NCBI RefSeq assembly: GCF_021560175.1
Contig: NZ_CP091110.1
Location: 4,466,501-4,530,500 of the forward strand
Reading direction: 5' to 3'
Length of the DNA: 64,000 nucleotides
Source: Neobacillus drentensis
GTDB lineage: Bacteria; Bacillota; Bacilli; Bacillales; Cytobacillaceae
Of the stretch, positions 54,610 through 64,000 are shown piece after piece. Each line of letters opens with the position of its first letter. Positions within the stretch are counted from its first letter, which is position 1. Made by a program: the position numbers and the translations under genes. The notes beneath the pieces are model-generated. The model was not told the DNA's origin. It was given only the letters and a program-made list of their open reading frames with translations, and did not search any database.

Positions 54610-54786
54610 ATGGGTTTAGTTATTATTTTTGCTCTTGTAACAATCCTTGCAGCTTTCAGCGGTTATAAGTCACTGAAAAATAAAAACTTCTTGGCTGCTT
54701 TTTGGGGTGTAGCTTCATTTCTAGTTTTCGGCTGGTTTACGGTCATGACAATTATTGAATCTGGGTTTCCAACAGGAACTCACTAA
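54610..54786 (+). CDS. yqgW: DUF2759 membrane protein YqgW
   Basis: A 58-residue frame (MGLVIIFALVTILAAFSGYK onward) with two membrane helices (about 2-18 and 29-47) is preceded by AAGGGGG. It matches the YqgW/DUF2759 type by size and position between yqgX and yqgV. Function unknown. Confidence 0.78.
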   Translation: MGLVIIFALVTILAAFSGYKSLKNKNFLAAFWGVASFLVFGWFTVMTIIESGFPTGTH

Positions 54787-54797
54787 TAGGAATAAAC

Positions 54798-54825
54798 AAA
54801 AGACTGTCCGCTGACAGTCTTTTTT
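54798..54825. terminator. Bidirectional terminator between yqgW and yqgV
   Basis: AAAAGACTGTC pairs with GACAGTCTTTT around a 4-nt loop, flanked by A and T runs; shared by two convergent genes. Confidence 0.87.
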
Positions 54826-55151
54826 CATTTATCCTCGTTCTCATTTACAAGGCTGTTAACCCGTTCAACCTTATATTCCATCGTTCGCTTCACATCTCTG
54901 CGGTCATCAATTCGAATGGATGTTGCAACCCGCTTAATTCCCTCAGAGAAAGGAACCTCATGCATTGCCTGAATGACTTCAAATAGAATTGGCAGGTCTC
55001 CTTCAATAATCGTATTCATCGGTGTTAATTGGAACTTAATTTTCTCTTCTGCTTCATAGCTCCTTAATATCTTTTGAATACTAGCTACATACTTGCTTAC
55101 ACTTGGCGTTTCAGTCCCAATAGGAATTACAGTTACATCTACGATTGCCAT
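54825..55151 (-). CDS. yqgV: MTH1187/YqgV family thiamine-binding protein
   Basis: The 108-residue ferredoxin-like protein contains VDVTVIPIGTETPSVSKYVA and FQLTPMNTIIEGD, typical of the family (DUF77). Family members bind thiamine or its precursors; the cellular role is unclear. The ATG has GTGATGG upstream, a weak site. Confidence 0.85.
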   Translation of the reverse strand: MAIVDVTVIPIGTETPSVSKYVASIQKILRSYEAEEKIKFQLTPMNTIIEGDLPILFEVIQAMHEVPFSEGIKRVATSIRIDDRRDVKRTMEYKVERVNSLVNENEDK

Positions 55152-55241
55152 TAGATTATCACCATCACTTTAGCATTTTTATATCTCTTTGTGATTTTAC
55201 CATATCTGTTAACAAAGGAAAAAAGAATGACACTTTGTTTG

Positions 55242-56390
55242 TCATTCCTTTATTAAGTCGACGCTTTTCTTTTTGTTTAGATCAATTAATTTTTCATAAC
55301 TATTCCCTAATAAAGCTGTATCCCCAGATGGTGAAATCGAAATAGGAACATTGTCCAAACCTTCCAAAATCACTTCACTACTGCCTTTCTTTAGGTCATA
55401 GCGAACAAGTTGGAAACCCTCTGTATAGGTATCCGCCTCCCCGCTTGTGAGCGGTCTAAGGGTGATAAATTGTTTTTTAAGTTCGCTATAATCATAAAAA
55501 GGGACCAGCCAATCTGAAAACTTAGATAACTGTGGTACGGAAAAGCTAAATAGTTTTTTTTGCTCTTTATTAAAGAATGAATAGTTCGCCATAGACGGCT
55601 CCCCGTCTTTTACAGCCACTGTCATGAGCATTTCTCGATAGGCATCAAATTGAATAATCTTCGAAAAAACAGTCTTGTCCACTTCACTCCCTATTTTTTT
55701 CATTATTAATGGCGCAACTAACGATGGACTAGTCTGGTCCCAATCTAGATATGCTACTTCATCCTTTTCGATCCATTTAATAAATGGCTGCGGAAGATTT
55801 AGTTGAGTTGTACTAGCATTAGTAAAGTCTAATAAATATACTTGGAAGCTCCAGTCTTCTGCGAATTTTGTGATGATAACCTGGCTTTCATTATAGCGAT
55901 TCCATTCAAAACCTAAATCGTACGATGGAAAAGTCTTTTTTAACCGTTCCTTCCCATTAGAATCAATAATCGTTACCATTCCCTGATAAGAGGTCGGTGA
56001 TGAGTGAATTAACAGATACTTCTTAGATGGGCTTATTTGGACATTGACGATCGGATTCTCGGTTTGATAGATTAATTTACTTTTTCCGGTTAATAAATTA
56101 TATAGAAACAGATTTGAGGTTTGGTTTAAGTTCGTTACATAGTAAATTTGTTGGTCGGTATACCAGCCAACAACCTTATAAAACTCACCTTGACCCGCGG
56201 GAATTGATATTGGCAGTTTCCATTCGCTAGGAAGGATTGCTGTCGGTACTTTTGTTTTGTTATTTTGAATTGGATTTTTTTGTTTAGACTGTTCCTTTGC
56301 AGAACATCCACTTAAGAAGAGAGACGACAAAATAAAGAGTAGCAAAATAAATGTACTATTCGCTCGTTTAAATTTGTTCCAATTAATCAA
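55242..56390 (-). CDS. yqgU: YqgU-like lipoprotein (beta-propeller-like)
   Basis: The 382-residue protein has a lipoprotein signal (LFLSGC, Cys near 29) and repeated strand-turn segments such as VVGWYTDQQIYYV and NVQISPSKKYLLIHSS, consistent with a beta-propeller. It starts with TTG after AGGAGGA. It corresponds to YqgU in position. Function is unknown. Confidence 0.8.
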   Translation of the reverse strand: MINWNKFKRANSTFILLLFILSSLFLSGCSAKEQSKQKNPIQNNKTKVPTAILPSEWKLPISIPAGQGEFYKVVGWYTDQQIYYVTNLNQTSNLFLYNLLTGKSKLIYQTENPIVNVQISPSKKYLLIHSSPTSYQGMVTIIDSNGKERLKKTFPSYDLGFEWNRYNESQVIITKFAEDWSFQVYLLDFTNASTTQLNLPQPFIKWIEKDEVAYLDWDQTSPSLVAPLIMKKIGSEVDKTVFSKIIQFDAYREMLMTVAVKDGEPSMANYSFFNKEQKKLFSFSVPQLSKFSDWLVPFYDYSELKKQFITLRPLTSGEADTYTEGFQLVRYDLKKGSSEVILEGLDNVPISISPSGDTALLGNSYEKLIDLNKKKSVDLIKE

Positions 56391-56472
56391 GTCGTCTCCT
56401 CCTATCCCATATTGGTTACGACGTTAAATTCACGAAAAGGTTTCAACCATTATACGTTTTATGCTAAATAGG

Positions 56473-56500
56473 AAAAAAGCCGTGGATACCCGGCTTTTTT
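56473..56500. terminator. Terminator after yqgT
   Basis: AAAAAAGCCG pairs with CGGCTTTTTT (8-nt loop), 122 nt downstream of the yqgT stop on the minus strand; symmetrical, so possibly bidirectional. Nothing else is evident in 56391-56621. Confidence 0.8.
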
Positions 56501-56621
56501 CAATTAATTGTTTGTCATGGATGGTACGAGAGACCCCATCAATGTCTGAATTTTCTCATGCTAGTTTCATTCTATTTTAATAACAGTAGATAGAGATTAC
56601 AAGTAAGGAGACAGGAAAATT

Positions 56622-57809
56622 TTAATAAGCTAAAGCTGCAAAAAAGATTTCCGATGCCTGCTTAAGTATTCTGGGAAATTGTGAAAGCGGTAAGGGATTA
56701 ATTCCTCTTCCCAGCTCTAGTGTAAACCCAGGCTTATGAAATTCTTGAATAAACCAATCTTTATAGCCTGCATGACTGTTAACATAACGAATCGCTCGGT
56801 AGCCGCTGACTTTTTCAAATTCTTTTGCGAGTAATTCTGACTCAGGTGGTTCAAGTCCTTCATACCCCCAATAAAATTCCTCTCCCTGGGTATGAAAGGC
56901 CAGAATGAGATCAAACTGATTTTTTCTAGCTAATTCTTCCATGGCAGCGGCTTCTGGTTCTGTTAATGGTTCTATTCCTGGAAAGTCGCGTGAGGCTGGT
57001 GTCTTTGGCTTCTTATTTTTCCTGCAAAGATCCCAGTTAGCCGGAAATTGGTTATTTAAATCGATGCCTCTTATATTTGCTTTCCAATGAATAAAGTCAT
57101 CGCTGCCTTCGTTGATTTCAATAACCTCTTGTCGTAGATGAGAAGGCGCCCCGTTTAATACCAAATCTACACCGTCAGGATTTACCATTGGAACGAGGGA
57201 TAGCTCTACATTCTCATACAGAGCTGTCGCCTTCTTACCTTTAACAGATTGCTCATTCGTAATTGATAGTAAATATTGATTTAGCAGCCTCATTAGGACC
57301 AGGGTGGTTATCCATTCATTAGCATGGAAGGAAGCATTCATATGGATCTTTTTATACCCTTTTCCAATTCTTAGTTCATGAATCGGATTACCTAATACAC
57401 TCGTACCAATCTTGGAAACTTTAATGAAAGGGTAAATATGTGTAAGGTTTTTTATTAATTTCACTAATCGTTTAGAATCTAATGGCGTTTTCTCTGTGAC
57501 GAAGGGCACCCTTACCAATTCGGGAACAAAAATTTGATCGCCAATAACCAACTGATCTGCATCTTTCGTTTGGTTAAGCAGGAAAAGGGAATCAACCTCC
57601 ATATTCTTTTGTTCAGCTATCTTAGCAAAAGTATCTCCCTCTTTAATCGTATAGGGATTTAAAACATGACCAGGTATCTTAATTTTCTCTTTTGATTTCA
57701 TTTTATTTGGATTTACATGTGAATTGGAATCCACTATTAATTTGAGTGGGATCTTAAATAACCGGCTTAAAGATGACAGAGTATCCCCAGGTCGTAAAAT
57801 AATCTCCAT
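56622..57809 (-). CDS. yqgT: LysM-domain M14 peptidase YqgT (gamma-D-glutamyl-diamino acid endopeptidase type)
   Basis: The 395-residue protein has two LysM repeats (about 1-45 and 50-95, e.g. YTIKEGDTFAKIAEQ) and an M14 carboxypeptidase domain with zinc ligands in NASFHANEWITT (HxxE) and a later His (LSLVPMVNPDG block region), and catalytic Glu in FTLELGRG. Such enzymes cut peptidoglycan stem peptides. No signal peptide is seen, as in some spore-associated relatives. ATG 57809 follows GGGAGGAG. Confidence 0.9.
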   Translation of the reverse strand: MEIILRPGDTLSSLSRLFKIPLKLIVDSNSHVNPNKMKSKEKIKIPGHVLNPYTIKEGDTFAKIAEQKNMEVDSLFLLNQTKDADQLVIGDQIFVPELVRVPFVTEKTPLDSKRLVKLIKNLTHIYPFIKVSKIGTSVLGNPIHELRIGKGYKKIHMNASFHANEWITTLVLMRLLNQYLLSITNEQSVKGKKATALYENVELSLVPMVNPDGVDLVLNGAPSHLRQEVIEINEGSDDFIHWKANIRGIDLNNQFPANWDLCRKNKKPKTPASRDFPGIEPLTEPEAAAMEELARKNQFDLILAFHTQGEEFYWGYEGLEPPESELLAKEFEKVSGYRAIRYVNSHAGYKDWFIQEFHKPGFTLELGRGINPLPLSQFPRILKQASEIFFAALAY

Positions 57810-57850
57810 ATACTCTCCTCCCATCATAAAAAGATATGAAGATATTCATA

Positions 57851-57884
57851 AAAAAATGATGAAAACCCGTATTTCTACGGGTTT
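57851..57884 (-). terminator. Terminator after yqgQ
   Basis: AAACCCGTA pairs with TACGGGTTT (4-nt loop), overlapping the yqgQ stop and followed on the minus strand by TCATCATTTTTTT. Confidence 0.82.
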
Positions 57885-58095
57885 AATCATGTTTACCAAT
57901 TAATTCTTTTTGAATTCGAATTTCATGTCTTACTATTAACAAAGCACTCTGATATTCTCTTGGTTCAATTAGTTGTGCCTGATAAAGGTCTTTTAACTCT
58001 GCTTCCATCAGTTCAAGGTCACCAATTCGATCACCTATATATATGATGGTCCCAAATCGTTTTAAAAATTGCTGAATATCATAAATTGTCTTCAT
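57883..58095 (-). CDS. yqgQ: DUF910 protein YqgQ
   Basis: A 70-residue helical protein (MKTIYDIQQFLKRFGTIIYI) of the YqgQ type, 11 nt from gluP. A structure of the family suggests nucleic-acid binding, but function is unknown. glcK, next to yqgQ in B. subtilis as I recall, is absent here. Confidence 0.87.
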   Translation of the reverse strand: MKTIYDIQQFLKRFGTIIYIGDRIGDLELMEAELKDLYQAQLIEPREYQSALLIVRHEIRIQKELIGKHD

Positions 58096-58106
58096 CTAGA
58101 GACCCC

Positions 58107-59666
58107 TCACTCCTTTGTAGATTGATGTTGCTGATTAATTTCACTTAGTAAATCCCTATATTGTTCTTTTTTCGGTTCAAGATTTGCCGCCTTTTCAGCA
58201 TTTAATTTTGCCTGTTTAAGATCATTTTGTTCTAAGTTAATCAGTGCAAGGTTAAAATAAGCCTCATCCAATTTTGGGTCTAATTGAATCGCTTTTTCCA
58301 AATGGGTTTTCGCTTCAGGCAGCATATTCTTCTTTATTTCTACAAAAGATAAAAGAAAATAAGTTCTTTCTGAAAGGTTAGCTGCATTTTTTTCTGTTTC
58401 TTTTAATAGTTGGTAAGCTTGATTGTATTTACCTTGTTTGACATATTCCTCTGCCATAATTAAGTTAGAGTTTTCATCCTTTGCTTGCGGCGCAGAAGAG
58501 CTAAATCCATATGATAAAGAAGACCAAACAATAGCTATTGAAGCAATAAGAAATACCATTTGCCATAAAAGTTTTTTCCTTTTAGGAAAATGAGTAACAC
58601 CAGCTGCTAAAAATCCTCCTGCCAGCCCGCCAAGATGCCCGGCATTATCAATTCCTGATGCCGAAAAACCAAACACAAGATTTATTCCAAGCACAACCAG
58701 GATGTTCAGCCCCATCGTTCTAAAAAATAATTTAGGATACATGGCACCAAAATACAACAGAGCGCCAAAGCATCCAAAAATTGCACCGCTCGCACCTGCA
58801 GACAAGTTGGAACTAAACAGGAAACTGGCTATAAAACCCGTAAACCCGGCGAATAAATAGATAATAAAGAAACGAGATTTACCGAATATCCGTTCAACCG
58901 TCGTTCCTAGAAAGTATAGCGCAAGGGTATTCATTAGCAAATGCAGGAAACCGATGTGCAGGAAAATAGGGGTGATGAATCTCCACCATTCACCTTGATC
59001 AATCAAGGCATTTACTTTAGCACCATATTTTATTAGTGTTGACGTATTCGTGCTCCCCCCATTAATTTCTAACCAGAGGAAGACTGCAAGTTGAATGACG
59101 ATAAACATATAGGTAAATAAAGGTTTTCCATTAAATAGAATTTCTTGTTCCGCTTTTACTTTATGAATGGCAAGATCTAAGGCCGATTTCTTTAATTCAT
59201 CCACTTCTTGTTCCGAATATTCATTAGAAATTTCAAAATAAATATTCCAGCCGAGCTTTTCAGACAATCTCCTAAAACCTGATTCCAATTCATCGTTTAC
59301 TAAAAGGACGGAAGTTACCGTCGTTTTATTTCCTTGTGGAAAGACAAATGGTCTTTCCAGACGATATTCATATTCATCAACCGGTGGAAACTTACTAACA
59401 TATATATTCATTACATTTAGTTCGCTTTTACCGATTTGTTTACGGACTCTTTCCCCGTTAGTAGCCGTAAATTCAATATCTCTCTGCATGGCATTACTCC
59501 AATCTAAATCATGGAGCAGCATTCGTATGATTGGAGCTTTTTTATTTTCTAATTTTTCAAGCCACAATTCTTTCTGATTTTCAAATAATTGAATAACCCT
59601 ATATCCATGATCAGAGATGAAAGAATAGGCCAACCTCCAGAAGATGTAACCTTCTCTATTATTCAT
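58107..59666 (-). CDS. gluP: Rhomboid intramembrane serine protease GluP with TPR tail
   Basis: The 519-residue protein has a cytoplasmic N-terminal domain (to about 180), a rhomboid core of about seven helices with catalytic Ser in GASGAIFG and His in GHLGGLAGG, and a C-terminal TPR region (about 400-510). It matches YqgP/GluP, which cleaves membrane proteins such as an Mg transporter in B. subtilis. AGGGGA precedes the ATG. Confidence 0.93.
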   Translation of the reverse strand: MNNREGYIFWRLAYSFISDHGYRVIQLFENQKELWLEKLENKKAPIIRMLLHDLDWSNAMQRDIEFTATNGERVRKQIGKSELNVMNIYVSKFPPVDEYEYRLERPFVFPQGNKTTVTSVLLVNDELESGFRRLSEKLGWNIYFEISNEYSEQEVDELKKSALDLAIHKVKAEQEILFNGKPLFTYMFIVIQLAVFLWLEINGGSTNTSTLIKYGAKVNALIDQGEWWRFITPIFLHIGFLHLLMNTLALYFLGTTVERIFGKSRFFIIYLFAGFTGFIASFLFSSNLSAGASGAIFGCFGALLYFGAMYPKLFFRTMGLNILVVLGINLVFGFSASGIDNAGHLGGLAGGFLAAGVTHFPKRKKLLWQMVFLIASIAIVWSSLSYGFSSSAPQAKDENSNLIMAEEYVKQGKYNQAYQLLKETEKNAANLSERTYFLLSFVEIKKNMLPEAKTHLEKAIQLDPKLDEAYFNLALINLEQNDLKQAKLNAEKAANLEPKKEQYRDLLSEINQQHQSTKE

Positions 59667-59861
59667 TTCTCCCCTACTTTCTATTTCAGCTATAAGTGAA
59701 TTGGTCTTGATACGGTCATGACCAGTACAAGTTTACAGCTTAAGCTATACATAACGAAGAAGTATAATCTGTATTCATTTTTTCCCCGTTTCTTTCATTA
59801 TAAACGATATGAACCTTTAATCATTGCTTTAAACCATCGAAGAATAGATATTTAATTATTT

Positions 59862-59905
59862 AGACAAAAAAGAACCATCTGTGGTTTTCACCTAGCAGAT
59901 GGTCC
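59862..59905 (-). terminator. Terminator after yqgO
   Basis: GACCATCTG pairs with CAGATGGTT and is followed by CTTTTTTGTC on the minus strand; the 5' arm lies in the last codons of yqgO. The remaining gap to gluP (59667-59861) shows nothing distinctive. Confidence 0.82.
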
Positions 59906-60082
59906 TCCAAAAACAGATGACATTAATTTTTGTCTTACCCCAGGTAAGCTCATAATTGAGCCTACCGCAAGCCGCCGCATCCAGCCTGTACCTATTAAGG
60001 CATTGATGATTCTGTACCTGTAGCGGAATACAACATAGCCAATGGAACCAATCATAAATATCGATGTTAAAAGACGAGACAT
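59888..60082 (-). CDS. yqgO: Small protein YqgO
   Basis: A 64-residue basic protein (MSRLLTSIFMIGSIGYVVFR) has one N-terminal hydrophobic helix and an amphipathic tail. It matches YqgO in size and location next to gluP. AGGAGGG is 6 nt before ATG 60082. Function unknown. Confidence 0.72.
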   Translation of the reverse strand: MSRLLTSIFMIGSIGYVVFRYRYRIINALIGTGWMRRLAVGSIMSLPGVRQKLMSSVFGGPSAR

Positions 60083-60141
60083 CTTCATCCCTCCTATTAC
60101 TATTCTGTGATAGGAACAAAGGATTTATCCATTTATTCTCG

Positions 60142-60174
60142 AAAAAGAGACGGAAGAAGAAATCCGTCTCTTTT
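60142..60174. terminator. Terminator after ldh
   Basis: A 12-bp stem AAAAGAGACGGA / TCCGTCTCTTTT with an 8-nt loop and a T tail lies 8 nt past the ldh stop. Confidence 0.87.
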
Positions 60175-60181
60175 ATTCCAT

Positions 60182-61150
<969 letters not shown>

Positions 61151-61205
61151 TTATATTTAGCAGATAATTACAGTGTAAACATTAATATGAGTACAATTTA
61201 CAATT

Positions 61206-61994
61206 TTACCAAAAAAATCTTAAAATGACGATTGCTAACACTGCTGACATAAATCCCGAAAGAAAATTTACCATATCATTATCCACTAAGGTGTATCCTT
61301 TTATTCTAGTTGTTGGAATTTGACAATGACTCTTTTTCTCCGTTGTAATTCCACATTGTCCGCATACATAAACTTGTTGGCAGAGGGCCCCAAATAACGT
61401 ATCAATGACATTCCCAATATAGCCAAATAGAAAAATAAGAATTACAAAAAAGAGATTTAATTGGAAAAGGAAATAACTAAGTGCCGAGATAAAAAAAGAG
61501 CCCGCAATCGCCGCAGTACTGCCCAAGCCACTAATTGCCCCTGAAGTTCCTCTCTCTACTCGTTTAAATGTTCGTATGTAAATAGGATTTTTCTTACTTA
61601 AACTGCCAATTTCCGATGCCCATGTATCAGAATTGGCACTCGCTAAACTAACGATAAACCCCAAAAGCCAAGTTTGATCAGGATGAATTGAATAAAGGAG
61701 ACTAAAAAGTGAGGCCGCTCCCCCGTTCGCAAGGACTTGCAGCCAATCACGGGTTCCACCTTTTGCTAGTTTTTCTTCCAATGACTTTTTTGCCGTACTT
61801 TTATATTTTGACCAAAGACTGGAAGAGGCAAAAAAAGCACCGAGAAGGGCAAGTCCCTCTAGTTTAAAACCAGTATAAACAGCCGCCCCTACTAGGATCG
61901 CTGTAATGGCACCCGTTAGGGTCAGCGAATTTAGTCGGTATCCAGCCAGCGCCACGAAGATGATAAAAATATAAACCGAAATAACTCCGATCAT
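61206..61994 (-). CDS. DUF92 family membrane protein
   Basis: The 262-residue protein has six or seven membrane helices and the family segments LALLGAFFASSSLWSKYK, SANSDTWASEIG and GYIGNVIDTLFGALCQ. Relatives include prenyl-alcohol phosphate kinases of plants (vitamin E pathway), but activity here is unknown. It overlaps yqgN by 4 nt. Confidence 0.88.
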   Translation of the reverse strand: MIGVISVYIFIIFVALAGYRLNSLTLTGAITAILVGAAVYTGFKLEGLALLGAFFASSSLWSKYKSTAKKSLEEKLAKGGTRDWLQVLANGGAASLFSLLYSIHPDQTWLLGFIVSLASANSDTWASEIGSLSKKNPIYIRTFKRVERGTSGAISGLGSTAAIAGSFFISALSYFLFQLNLFFVILIFLFGYIGNVIDTLFGALCQQVYVCGQCGITTEKKSHCQIPTTRIKGYTLVDNDMVNFLSGFMSAVLAIVILRFFW

Positions 61995-62557
61995 TTTGTT
62001 GTGATAACCTCATGATTGGTAATAATTTTTGAAACAGGGATGTCATAGTCTTCAATTGGAAATTGCGGAATGATTTGCTGATCAAAGGCTAACGAAATGG
62101 TTTGACCAGAATAGTGGGATAAGAAACGATCATAGTATCCACCGCCAAATCCTAACCGATGGCCGGTCCTAGTATAGGCAAGTCCCGGTACGATTAATAA
62201 ATCAATCATTTCTTCATTCATTTCGTCGGTCAATGCTACTATTGGTTCGAAAAGACCAAAATAGACTGATTCAAGCTGGGAAAACTCTGTAAGGATTCTA
62301 AAGGATAATTTCTTATCAGTTGGATTACATTTTGGTACAACGACAAGTTTCTCTTGTTCCCAAGCTTTTCGAATTATTTGGTATGTATCTACTTCTGGCT
62401 GCCTTGAGACATAAATCCCGATAACCTTTGCATTTATCCAATCATCGGCAGCAAATAAGGTTTGGGCAATCTTATAGGAATAATCCTCATAAACGGGTCT
62501 TGGAAGGTTCGAAAGAATTTCTTTAACCTGTTTCCGTAATTCATCCTTGCCACTCAT
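61991..62557 (-). CDS. yqgN: 5-formyltetrahydrofolate cyclo-ligase
   Basis: The 188-residue protein converts 5-formyl-THF to methenyl-THF with ATP, returning folate to the active pool. Signatures: VVVPKC region for substrate binding and LGFGGGYYDRFL for ATP binding. AAGGAGG precedes the ATG. It sits upstream of the DUF92 gene and after rpmG. Confidence 0.93.
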   Translation of the reverse strand: MSGKDELRKQVKEILSNLPRPVYEDYSYKIAQTLFAADDWINAKVIGIYVSRQPEVDTYQIIRKAWEQEKLVVVPKCNPTDKKLSFRILTEFSQLESVYFGLFEPIVALTDEMNEEMIDLLIVPGLAYTRTGHRLGFGGGYYDRFLSHYSGQTISLAFDQQIIPQFPIEDYDIPVSKIITNHEVITTK

Positions 62558-62587
62558 AACAGATCCTCCTTACTTATTTAATGGCAA

Positions 62588-62616
62588 CAAAAAAAGCAGC
62601 AGGAAGCCCTACTGCT
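62588..62616 (-). terminator. Terminator after rpmG
   Basis: AGCAGTAGG pairs with CCTGCTGCT (one mismatch) and is followed by TTTTTTT on the minus strand, immediately at the rpmG stop codon. Confidence 0.85.
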
Positions 62617-62765
62617 TATTTTGTTTCACGATGTGCTGTTGTACGCTTTTCTCTTGGGCAATATTTCTTCAGCTCAAGACGATCTGGGTTGTTACGTTTA
62701 TTTTTTGTTGAAATATAGTTACGATCTCCACACTCAGTGCAAGCTAACGTAATATTTACACGCAT
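62616..62765 (-). CDS. rpmG: 50S ribosomal protein L33 (zinc-type)
   Basis: A 49-residue protein, [20 protein letters not shown], with CxxC at Cys9/Cys12 and a single further Cys (KKYCPREK); the fourth ligand position is Arg, so zinc binding may be partial or absent. It sits between yqgN and the next gene as rpmGA does in B. subtilis. GGAGGGAAATT precedes the ATG. Confidence 0.92.
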   Translation of the reverse strand: MRVNITLACTECGDRNYISTKNKRNNPDRLELKKYCPREKRTTAHRETK

Positions 62766-62829
62766 GTCAATTTCCCTCCAAACGATTAAGCAGTTCGTTC
62801 ATACGACTTTTCTATAATATCATTTTTCA

Positions 62830-63462
62830 TTAGGAAATGCTAGTGTGTTTTTTAAGAAGTGCATTTTCTAATAAAATCAGTTCATTTTTGTTGGAGCCGC
62901 TAATCGTCCAGGTATCCATTTTTTTCGTTTGATGCGGTTCAATTGCCATACTCATCGTAAAGATACTAGCTGCAGGACCTTTTGCCATGGGTTGATATTT
63001 TAAGTTTCCTTTTTCAATGGAATTCCAAATTCGGTCTGTATAGGCATTCCACAAAGGCACAGCCGTATATTCATTTATATTTGCATTTGTACTGTGGCCA
63101 TTCACCAGATAAACATGTGTTTTCGCATGATGAATAATATGATTCTCAATTGGTGATACGAATGTCAAGTTATCTTGTCCAACATTCACCAAATGGTGCA
63201 TCGCTAAAATTTGAACTTGGATCGTTTTATGACTGTGATTGCTTACATAGACACTTGAAAGACAAATCTTAGAATGAATTTGTTCATCCTTTACTTTAAC
63301 AACTAACGCTTCGTCATAAATCACTTTTTCCTTCGTGTTTTGCAGCCATACATATTTCCCATTCACCCAAAGTCCCGGAACAAATTGAAGTGATTCCGTC
63401 GCTAATTCAAGATGAGAAGCATGTTTTTCATTTTGTAGTTCAGTAATTAAGTTCATCATCAT
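62830..63462 (-). CDS. Protein of unknown function (YqgL/YqgM neighbourhood)
   Basis: I recognise no domain. The protein of about 210 residues is soluble, without signal peptide, and predicted rich in beta strands (VSNHSHKTIQVQILAMHHLV, SPIENHIIHHAK); it has many His residues. Three ATG codons in a row follow AAGGTG; I use the first (63462), though the second or third has better spacing. The glycosyltransferase gene ends within its first codons upstream, so the two are probably translated together. Confidence 0.75.
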   Translation of the reverse strand: MMMNLITELQNEKHASHLELATESLQFVPGLWVNGKYVWLQNTKEKVIYDEALVVKVKDEQIHSKICLSSVYVSNHSHKTIQVQILAMHHLVNVGQDNLTFVSPIENHIIHHAKTHVYLVNGHSTNANINEYTAVPLWNAYTDRIWNSIEKGNLKYQPMAKGPAASIFTMSMAIEPHQTKKMDTWTISGSNKNELILLENALLKKHTSIS

Positions 63463-63476
63463 GCACACCTTATTTT

Positions 63477-64000
63477 TCAATTATTTGGCGATGCCCCTTG
63501 TACCTTCTCATTCACTCGTTGTCGTAATACAGTATCTTCCATAATCCTGCTTGTTTCAGCAGCAATCCGATTCCAGCCATAAAGACTATGAACAATTTGC
63601 TTACCTCTGCTGCCAATTTCTTTCGCTTTCTGTGGTTGATTGATTAAAAAATCAATTTGTTCCAAAAGACTTTGAGGATTACCTGGGACCATCAGCATCC
63701 CCGTTTGCAGATGCTTAATTATCCCTTTCATACCGCCAGTATTCGATACTACAGTTGGTTTTCCAAGAACCATAGTTTCTAATACAACAATTCCGAATGG
63801 CTCGTATAGGCTTGGGATCACAGCTAGCTCACACCCCTCAATAAGGGCATTTCTTTGGTCATCAGAAACATATCCAACAAAAGAAACATAGCTCTCCAAA
63901 CCACGCCCTTTAACCTGATTTTGATACTCTGTAAGCATGGGTCCTTTTCCGGCAATCACAAAAATAAAGTTTAGTTTCATTTCTTTTGCTATTGCGGCTG
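63477..64000 (-). CDS. Glycosyltransferase family 4 (C-terminal part, cut by window end)
   Basis: The reading frame is open to the window end and encodes the C-terminal lobe of a GT-B glycosyltransferase. Visible are VIAGKGPMLTEYQ, the nucleotide-sugar site IPSLYEPFGIVVLETMVLGKP (EPFG...E) and a C-terminal helix. The N-terminal acceptor domain lies outside the window. The sugar and acceptor are unknown; context suggests a conserved Bacillus gene near rpmG. Confidence 0.88.
   Translation of the reverse strand, partial: AAIAKEMKLNFIFVIAGKGPMLTEYQNQVKGRGLESYVSFVGYVSDDQRNALIEGCELAVIPSLYEPFGIVVLETMVLGKPTVVSNTGGMKGIIKHLQTGMLMVPGNPQSLLEQIDFLINQPQKAKEIGSRGKQIVHSLYGWNRIAAETSRIMEDTVLRQRVNEKVQGASPNN

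Overview
The window is chromosomal DNA of a low-GC, endospore-forming, competence-gene-carrying member of the Bacillaceae. The evidence is a complete spoIIIA operon with a sigma-E-type promoter, the comG operon, splB, and a gene order that largely follows the Bacillus subtilis recN to rpmGA segment as I remember it. A Neobacillus-like soil bacillus is my best guess, but this is inference. Most genes lie on the minus strand.

Layout. 1-11.2 kb: recN (cut by the window edge), ahrC, tlyA, dxs, ispA, xseB, xseA, folD, nusB, yqhY, accC, accB. 11.7-16.9 kb: spoIIIAH to spoIIIAA. 17.1-27.9 kb is an accessory block: a SIMPL-domain gene, then a full System I cytochrome c maturation (ccm) operon with a Cys-type CcmE and three unassigned or CcmI-like membrane proteins. 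It ends with an operon encoding a lipoprotein of the PCYCGC type and a diheme cytochrome c. The lipoprotein reading frame contains an in-frame UGA that I interpret as selenocysteine, in a UxxC motif followed by a SECIS-like hairpin. 28-34 kb: efp, an Xaa-Pro peptidase, yqhR, yqhQ, yqhP, a patatin, splB. 34.1-38 kb: a class II (B12-dependent) ribonucleotide reductase split into three exons by two group I introns. The larger intron carries a zinc-finger/HNH endonuclease frame interrupted by one TGA. 38.4-44 kb: lipM, yqhL, and the glycine cleavage genes behind a tandem glycine riboswitch. 44.2-51.4 kb: a SNF2 helicase, yqhG, comGA-GG, yqzE. 51.6-64 kb: an HTH regulator with C-terminal cysteines, yqgY, a MidA-type methyltransferase, yqgX, yqgW, yqgV, yqgU, yqgT, yqgQ, gluP, yqgO, ldh, a DUF92 protein, yqgN, rpmG, an unknown gene, and a glycosyltransferase cut by the window end.

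How the parts fit. The ccm operon would attach haem covalently to exported apocytochromes. The diheme cytochrome beside it is an obvious client, and the thioredoxin-like and Cys/Sec-rich exported proteins would supply thiol redox chemistry. The remaining genes are housekeeping, sporulation and competence functions.

Non-coding content includes three copies of one foldback repeat, two of them with another foldback nested inside. There is also a different Bacillaceae-type palindromic repeat at 11.5 kb, a 21-bp perfect hairpin before comGA, and many intrinsic terminators. Two translation starts look unusual: spoIIIAD probably starts at AUU, and comGA may do so.
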